The translations under genes and the position numbers were made by a program. A DNA stretch of 64,000 bases from Verpa conica (taxonomy: Eukaryota; Ascomycota; Pezizomycetes; Pezizales; Morchellaceae): assembly GCA_033030425.1 (NCBI GenBank), contig JAUFSD010000016.1, positions 248,001 to 312,000 on the forward strand, written 5' to 3'. Below are positions 57,173 to 64,000 of this stretch, one piece after another (the first letter of the stretch is position 1; each line of letters starts with the position of its first letter). The notes beneath the pieces were generated by a model. That model made no database searches and was not told the DNA's origin. It saw nothing but the letters and a program-made list of their open reading frames with translations.

Positions 57173-58364
57173 CTAGCTGATCCCAAAGTATAGTTTACAC
57201 CGCTCGTAAACATAAAATGAAGTTCTGATCCAATAGTCAGTAAAACGGAATTCTCAACTCTCAAAAAGGAGTACTTACGCGGCCATAGGAACAATCTTAA
57301 CATATCCAATCCCTAACCCCACAAAAAACCCCTTCATCCCAGTTGTCCTCATGATACTCGCCGCTGTCTCAGCGATCCCTACTCTGGTCCCTTCACCAAC
57401 CGCTCCACTGACCTGCATTCGCCGTCTAATAACCTCTAACGGATAACTCGCTGTCTGCGCTACCATTCCTGCCGTTCCACCACTAACAAGTTCCGCCCAC
57501 GCTTTCAACGTTGGTCTCCTCCCCCCATGTCTCCCATCTTCATCAGTCGAGAGTGTTGTCCACTTTGCCACAATCGGAGAACGCAGCCAATCACCCGTCA
57601 TATCATGTGTAAGGAACGATATACCCGCATACGGCAGCATACCCAACACAGTCGGCGAGAACCCACGGTAGAAATTCGCCAGCCCTGCCCCAGAAGCCGA
57701 AGACACAGTAGGTTCCCCATACAGCTTTCTACAAATCCCCCATAACCCAGTTCTTGCGCTCTGCCTCGTCTCAAATGCTAACCGCACCCTAATAACCTCC
57801 AGCGGGTATGTGAAAAACACGCTCGTCACCCCCGCCATAGACCCTGAAAGTAACCGTCGTAGCGGTGTTTCCTGCTCGTGGTTCTTTATCAACACTGCTC
57901 GGATCTGTTCATACGCAACGAACTTAATAGCCGCGTACGGGAAGATACGTAGTAATGTTGCTGAATGCCCGCGGAAGAGACCAAGGACACCTTCGGTGTG
58001 TTTTATGTCTTGCATTGCTGAGACGGCACCGAGCCATGATGTGGTGTATTTTGCGTATGCGGGGGAGGAGGCCTGGAATAATATTTTTACGCGGTCAAGA
58101 GGAGCGATTAAGGTTTTTGCCTACATCTAAGGTTAGTGGGTTACGGGTGAGGAGTAGAGGGGAGAGAGTGGGGGAACTAACTGCACATCCGGCAAAACCC
58201 CCAGCGACGCCGGAACGGAGAATATAGTCAAGGCTTCGTTTATCATGATTTACTTTCGGGAGTGCCACAGTGCGGTGTGCTGTTATCGATTCTGGAGCTG
58301 GTACTGTTGTGGCCTCGCCGTGACCGCTACGAAATGATACAGCCTCTGGCATATATGTGCACAA
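57173..58364 (-). CDS. LEU5: LEU5-type mitochondrial coenzyme A carrier
   Basis: Three minus-strand exons, 58364-58182, 58120-57279 and 57224-57173, give 358 aa. An inner-membrane carrier needed for CoA accumulation in the matrix (yeast Leu5, human SLC25A42-like). Three carrier repeats are visible. Repeat 1 has [27 protein letters not shown] and GLFRGHSATLLRIFPYAAIKFVAYEQ. Repeat 2 has SGSMAGVTSVFFTYPLEVIRVRLA and NFYRGFSPTVLGMLPYAGISF. Repeat 3 has SGGTAGMVAQTASYPLEVIRRRMQ and GIGYVKIVPMAATSFYVYERCK. The first splice rejoins GCA to AKTLIAPLD exactly. A second in-frame ATG at 58352 could be the true start. The repeat-1 sequence is diagnostic for this subfamily. Confidence 0.92.
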
Positions 58365-61300
58365 AAAGCTACTTGACGGGTTGAGTTGGAGGGGGTTATG
58401 GGGGGGGGGTTGTACGGTTAAGGTATGTACTGAGAATTAAGTTAACTATGGAAATCTGGGGTTTGACTGCGTAGTGTAGTCTCAGGGACAAGGAGCCTGG
58501 GGTAAGAGGAATTTCAAGTAGGGCCCGTGTGTGGGGGAGGGAGGGTATCGGAGGTTATTCACGGAGCTGAGGAGGGAAGGAGAGATAACTACCTGGGCCA
58601 GATATCGGGAATATCGGGGGTGCCACCGTCAATGCGCCGTCATTCCGCTGAACCTCGGGCTAGAATGCGGCTGAACGGCTACCAACTGTGGCTGCTTGTT
58701 TGACTGGACCACTAGCCACTTGAATTGTGGCAGTGTAAAGTATTCAGGAGCATCTCTTTGTTACCCGGCCTTGGTGACGTCACATGCGCAGGAACTAGTC
58801 CTTGTCAGAGAAGGTCCCTCCCGCAGTCTCACTACAACCTAACAGACACCTCCTACAAGCGCCTGCGCCAGCACCAACATTATGGAAAACTCCTGGCTAG
58901 AAAGCATGAACGAGAGACATTATCACAAATATCAAGGATACCCATTTCCATACTTAACACTTGCCTCGGGGCTGCCATGCCTTATACCCATTCAGTTATA
59001 TTGGTGTATCAAGCCTTTTGTGTGCTGTACTTCACGCGGATAAATCCCCTTGAAAGTAAAATACAATCACTCCATAAGTGCATGAAATTAGAGAGGATTC
59101 ATGCACTTATGAATCAAATTTTTTTATAGGAAAGTACTAGTGCAGATGAACTAATGGCTGTGCAGCCCGGTCGGGGCCAGGAACCTTTGCAAGGCAAGCA
59201 CTCCTATAAACAGAACTCTTATAGGGAGATTATACTATACTATACGCGAGCTACCTACAACAAATAGTGTATATTCCTATGGACACACGTGAAAATCCTG
59301 GTTCAATTAGCTGATGAAGAAAACAAAGGAGGTTTATATTTATTGAATGAGTGTAGGGGGTTGGGGATAGAATCGAAGAATAGGGATACATTGGAGTAGA
59401 TAGACTTTGAAGAGAGTAGGGGAGGATTTAGAGAAGGAACAGGCGTTATATAGAGTGTTAGCTATATTATATATAATTTTCCTCTTAAGCCGAACTTCTT
59501 GCTTTATAATGACTCGGCCTATACGGAAGATCTACATATGAAACTTGGACCACCGCTCCCCAGTACAAGTACTTGTGTTTCTATTTAATTCTGTCAACAT
59601 TAAGGCAACCTGTGGGGGGGGGGGGTAAAAAATAACCTCCATGGAGCTCAGCTTTCGGGTTTGTAGATGGACGATACCGTCCCACGAAGGAAATAAATGT
59701 GAGTGTAGGAGCTAATACGTACCTAATACACACTTATGTGACTATAGAAAGAGAGAGGGAAAGAGAAAAAGACAGGATATACAAAGATAAGAGTCGAGAG
59801 TGCGAGTATCTTAGCCTGAATGCTCTATATATTATAATTAATCAATCAACCAATTTTCTAGTCTACAATTAAGCGATACACTACTTTCAGGATGCACACT
59901 TTCCTATCAAGGCTTTTCAAGCACTATAACTACGATGCCTTCTTACCAATAGTCACGTTAATCTATTCCTTAACAATCAGATCCTCAGCGAGGAAGAAAG
60001 CTAGAGGAGGAATGCTGTGACTAAGCAGCTTTCTGGATTTGCTTAGGGACATCCTAGAAGTGTTCGGCACACGCTAGTCGCCTAGACTAGGCTATCAGCC
60101 ACAAGGACACCTGTCGGAAACCTACGAGGGATTTATTTATCTTGTGTAAATCCCCTCTTCCTCTCTAGGGAATATCATTATCGGCTCCCCTCTCTCGAAT
60201 AAAATTTATTGTATCAATAAAACACCCTACAACGTCTACTAAGTACTCGCTTCTAATGAAGATGATTCTGAAATAAGGAGAGCATGCAAATTTATCAGAT
60301 CTATGCAAAGTTTCGAGCGGTTTCGGTAAGCCTTCAGATTACCTGAATTATGTCTTATTCCTATTCCAGCAGGATCTACGAATGATTCACGATAAAGACA
60401 AATAACTCAAGCTTTCGACATGCTTCTACTATAATACAAAAGAGGATAAAAAACTAACAATTTTCGTCAATATTCACAGTCACTATGCAGATACATTTGT
60501 CATGGGGTTTCAGGTGAGGTAGCACACAGATTCCAAGGGAAAACACCAGAATGACCTTACCACACAAGAAACCTCAAGGAGAATTTTTTTCCCCTAATAT
60601 AGGCACCAAGGAAGGAAGCAAGGAAATGTTATGAATTAAAGCTATAACCCTAGAAATGTGGTTTTTGGATATAACCATGTGACAGTCACATGCACATAAG
60701 TAATCCACTATAAGGTCTAGTTATGAAGGTACCAGTTGCCGGTATGAGTAGTAGCTGTCGTTTAGAGCTTATTGAAACCCATATCAGCAGTGATCGACTA
60801 TGCTGTCCATATTCATCCGACAGTGGACAGCCACACAATGCGTCGAAATCCCCTTCCTAAGGAGGATCTAAGTCATCTCGCCCAAGATGGAAACTTCAAC
60901 GTCTTTTACGACCGTCAGCTGTGGTGCACAAATACAGTAGTCTCCCAATAGGACTCAGCCATCACCCGTAATCTAAGAGGCTGTCCCGAGTAATTCCTGA
61001 GCTTACTAGTATCTGTAGAGGAACCCGGGTTTCCGGGCTGTATTATAATGAAGTCATGTTCTCGTACGCCATGAGTCAGGATCGGTCATAGAAAAGGTTC
61101 AAATAAGAACGGACGGACCCCACAATGCGCCTTTGTGCATAAGGTTCCAGGGAGATGGGTAGTATCATCAAATACCTAGATAAGAGGATAGTTGGGAATA
61201 TCAAGGTTATAACGGTTCCGAAACGGCCCGCAGAACTTCATAAAATTGGTACTAATAATAGGAAGAAACACTCGCTAGTAGCAATATGAGGTGGGCTAGG

Positions 61301-62584
61301 ACACATCATTCCATCCCGTCGAATTTGAATCTCTGCCGTCGGTAACAAATACTAACATGGATTAATAACAAGGATACCGGTAGGGATTGTTTTACACGTT
61401 AGCCGCTGTGGCTGAGCACTTTAGACATTCCAACTTCACCCCCATATGCTAGTGAAAGGTCTACAGAAAGATGTCACTCGTTGACTTGGTAGCCAGTCCG
61501 CGCTTCTAGCCAACAATAAACGCGGTAAGAGGTCTATAAGTGGCGTATACTAGAAAGATCTAGCATAATACTTACTAGGATACGCATAAATTTTAGTGAT
61601 TTCTTCTTAAGAATCTAAGTAGTATATTTAGTAAAGCACCTTCTACAAACCGAAGTCTCAAACCTGTAGATAATGATTTATCTCCGGGGGTATCCTATCT
61701 CTAAGATTTACACCTATAGTGTTGGTAACCAATAACTTTAGGGGGTTCGGGATTTTGTGGCTGGAGCGAAGCCTTGTTTTCTTGGCTTAGACCCATCCAA
61801 ATCTGGTTAGCTGCGCAGTACCATACCGCTGAGACTTTCACTAGTAAGACAGTGAGTTCTCAATTTTGTTTTGCCAGCGATACAGTGCTTGGATGGAGCT
61901 GTATGTTCTATCTATGTTAGCACCTTACTAAAACATACATAGAAAGTATTTTCAATGGAGCCATAAATGCAAACTCGTGAAAATCTTAGAATGGTATGCC
62001 TTAGGATTCGGTCTGGTTTCAAGCCATGTACGTACAGTATATAAGGCACGCTCCCTAGAATTCTGTACAGCCTCCGGCAATATTTTCGTGGAAACTAAGA
62101 TTAGCAAACAGGGGAGCCTATTATCAGTGCTAACTATTAGAATCTCCGCTGATAGCCTGGAGGAACAATTAAATCCCATAAAATTTAATTCTATAGTTTT
62201 ATGGTGATCTTTATAGGGGCTGTACAGATTCCGGAAACAAGGCCGGTTAGTGAGCAGGGTGCTTACTATGTCTAGAAACTTCACTAGGGTATGAATCGCC
62301 AATCAAAGTCTCGAGTCTAGATTGTTATGCCGCTCGGTATTCTTTGGCCAGAGGCTATACCTACTAGAAAGATAATTCAGTGGAATTCCCACAATACATA
62401 CTATGCTTGAGAAACATAAATTACTATAAAACAATATCTCCAGCATCCTTCCCACTCCTACAACCATCAGACCATTATCTACATCGAGGAATATACCAGA
62501 TTCTATCTTCACTAAAGCAACACCATCCCACCTAAATCCTCCAACCAAACCACCAAAATTTAAAAGAAAAAGAAGAAAAACACC
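58365..62584. other. Gene-poor region, 4.2 kb
   Basis: No supported gene; the frames at 58725-59129(+) and 61952-62302(-) have no motif. Contains a 14-bp perfect hairpin at 59073-59111, a G12 run at 59614-59625 and purine-rich stretches. Part may be decayed repeat sequence. Confidence 0.45.
59073..59111. repeat. 14-bp perfect hairpin
   Basis: CATAAGTGCATGAA at 59073-59086 and its exact reverse complement at 59098-59111, with an 11-nt loop. No adjacent gene, so a role as transcript terminator is unsupported. Confidence 0.7.
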
Positions 62585-63244
62585 ATGGCTAGTTCTTCTG
62601 CGTTCACTGGAGCTGACTCTTGGCCACTTACAAAATCATTTCTTGCCCCTCTCTACGAAAACATGAGAACCCAAGAGACATGGATAGAACCGTTTACAAA
62701 ACTCTTCAACATCATCATTGATTGTGACTCCCAGCTTGCTAGCAATGATTACTCCATCTACCAACTACTCCATTATGAGTTTGCCCTTCAAGCAAGATCA
62801 GACAGACTAAAATTCGAGTCAGATCTTAGCTTGCCGTCAGGGTATACAATCCCAGCCGGCTGCCGGAGAGCAGAAATGGAGATTGAAGAAATCTCACGAC
62901 AGTGCAGAGCGAACGCTCCCAGCTGCGCAGAGTCGTTGAAACAACTTGCAATAAAAACCCAGAGAGCCCTCGCTTGTGGCACAACCCAAGATTTACCACT
63001 CATCGACATTGAATCACGGGAGTGTTATTTACTACAGTTGGTGGAGAAAAGGTTCCAAAACGATGAGCCAGGAACCAGTATGCACTACCATTGGTTTAAT
63101 AAAACTATAAACCACCATAAAGTGCTGAGGAACAGGACTTCCCGAGAGAATCCGGACCGTATCGATAATGCATCTTTCGCCGCCCTTGTTAAGCATTTTG
63201 GGCTCCGGGATCAGCTAAATGGGGTGGTGTCTCAGGCTGCTTAA
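62585..63244 (+). CDS. Orphan protein, 219 aa
   Basis: Single exon with a good start context (AACACCATGG). I do not recognise a family. The sequence is soluble-looking and mostly helical. Five cysteines occur (DCD, GCRR, QCRA, PSCAE, ACGT and ECYL contexts), and the C-terminal third is basic (KTINHHKVLRNRTSREN). There is no signal peptide or membrane segment. A C/A-rich leader precedes it and a T-rich 3' flank follows, both typical of real fungal genes. No neighbour on the right is visible within 750 bp. Function unknown. Confidence 0.65.
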   Translation: MASSSAFTGADSWPLTKSFLAPLYENMRTQETWIEPFTKLFNIIIDCDSQLASNDYSIYQLLHYEFALQARSDRLKFESDLSLPSGYTIPAGCRRAEMEIEEISRQCRANAPSCAESLKQLAIKTQRALACGTTQDLPLIDIESRECYLLQLVEKRFQNDEPGTSMHYHWFNKTINHHKVLRNRTSRENPDRIDNASFAALVKHFGLRDQLNGVVSQAA

Positions 63245-64000
63245 TCGGCTATGCTAACATATCGATATAAGGCTAGATTGATTGGGTTTAGCAGTCTTCA
63301 GGGGTGTCATAGAGGGTTGGCTTTTTTCTTTTCTTTATCATGGTTTTATCTTTTTTTTCTATTTTTATTTCCTTTCTATACAACATAAGGAGTTTAAGTT
63401 AGAATGGGTATTCATACGAGGAGAAAACACATGAATGCGTGGAGTAAAACACCCAGAGTGTATTAATTAAATCCCTATATACCTATCACTTATCACTCGT
63501 AATATGCGTTTAGAACCATACAAGGACGAGTTTACTTTGTGGATTCTGTGGACAGAATTTGGGCATGTTATAACCTTATAGACCACCATATCCTACACCT
63601 CCCCAATTTTGGTACTGGTTCTTGTACTCAACCCCCCATATCATAGATCATCACTCGGTCAAGAATACCACTCAATTAATCCTACTAGGCATATACTGAT
63701 AACTGCTGCTCCTAGTTTTAGCGCTAGTGTAATTTTAAGTATGAATATGGATACTACGCCTAACTACCCCACATAACATCATCTATTGACCAACTACTAA
63801 CTATACATAGATCAAAGAGTACCTGGTTTATGCAATCTCTCCCGACAGTAAGCGCCAGGGCTTGTGGGGGCCGGACGCTTAAGTCCTTTACCTTTAGAAT
63901 CCGTATAGCTTTGAACAGCTTTCTGGCAGTCGACCATCATTTGCTAAAGCATAAGTGAGCAGCAGTTTCTCGAAGTAAGGCAGGATACAATGCTCACTTT
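63245..64000. other. Right-edge spacer
   Basis: AT-rich, with two ATCACTCG octamers (63492-63499 and 63650-63657). The last 130 bp are more GC-rich, and on the minus strand a 35-codon open stretch runs off the window. It could be a gene end, but that is not supportable here. Confidence 0.4.

Noticed and set aside
344..58364. Apparent clustering of mitochondrial genes (AAC, MPC1, TOM20, LEU5)
   Set aside because: They are far apart, on mixed strands and interleaved with unrelated genes; chance is sufficient.
58725..59129. 134-codon plus-strand frame
   Set aside because: No motif; it includes the 59073-59111 hairpin and looks like chance.
63890..64000. Possible gene end on the minus strand at the window edge
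   Set aside because: Only about 35 codons are visible, and two frames are equally plausible.
1..64000. CRISPR arrays, bacterial operons, rRNA
   Set aside because: No spaced direct repeats, no rRNA signatures; the sequence is eukaryotic with spliceosomal introns.

Overview
The window reads as nuclear DNA of a filamentous ascomycete. Genes are split by short GT-AG introns (about 45-120 nt). Several genes are fungal types: a SEC13 with an ATG-only first exon, an INSIG protein and a LEU5 carrier. A HeLo-type death/incompatibility domain gene and a long Mhp1-type LRR protein point to Pezizomycotina. The low gene density, long AT-rich spacers and MITE-like relics would fit a Pezizomycetes-type genome, but that placement is a guess. 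Gene models were built by hand from open frames, conserved protein motifs and phase-compatible splice sites.

Layout. 0.3-1.9 kb: ADP/ATP carrier (+). 4.7-7.4 kb: an orphan gene (+), then two tandem paralogues of a small secreted six-cysteine protein (-). 10.9-12.1 kb: INSIG-like sterol regulator (+). 12.9-13.7 kb: mitochondrial pyruvate carrier MPC1 (-, six exons). 14.6-16.9 kb: 6-phosphogluconate dehydrogenase (+, nine exons). 17.9-18.6 kb: inverted paralogue of the 4.7-kb orphan (-). 19.4-20.2 kb: peroxiredoxin-like protein (+). 23.9-25.4 kb: a five-exon gene of a fungal multicopy family, broken by one in-frame TAG (+). 25.4-30 kb: gene-poor, with a foldback element and a perfect 47-bp inverted repeat. 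30.0-33.4 kb: Mhp1-like LRR protein (+). 34.4-40.7 kb: a divergent pair, a protein kinase fused to ankyrin repeats (-) and a HeLo-pseudokinase (+). 41.4-42.4 kb: TOM20 with a 3-nt micro-exon (+). 43.4-44.6 kb: SEC13 (-). 45.4-46.5 kb: ribose-phosphate pyrophosphokinase (+). 47.7-48.6 kb: orphan (+). 49.2-50.1 kb: F-box/ankyrin protein (-). 53.4-55.1 kb: nine-exon class I terpene synthase (-). 57.2-58.4 kb: LEU5-type CoA carrier (-). 62.6-63.2 kb: orphan (+). The rest is AT-rich spacer.

How the genes fit together. Four housekeeping genes serve mitochondria (ADP/ATP exchange, pyruvate entry, CoA entry, protein import), and two feed NADPH/pentose and nucleotide precursor metabolism (6PGDH makes ribulose-5-P; PRPP synthetase uses ribose-5-P). 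They are interleaved and on mixed strands, so I see no operon-like logic. The accessory layer is the more interesting part. The kinase-ankyrin/HeLo-pseudokinase pair shares a promoter of about 280 bp and looks like a candidate sensor/executor cell-death or allorecognition module. The secreted cysteine-rich pair, the stand-alone terpene synthase and the fast-evolving orphans fit the same lineage-specific compartment. An octamer, ATCACTCG, recurs 14 times, always between genes.
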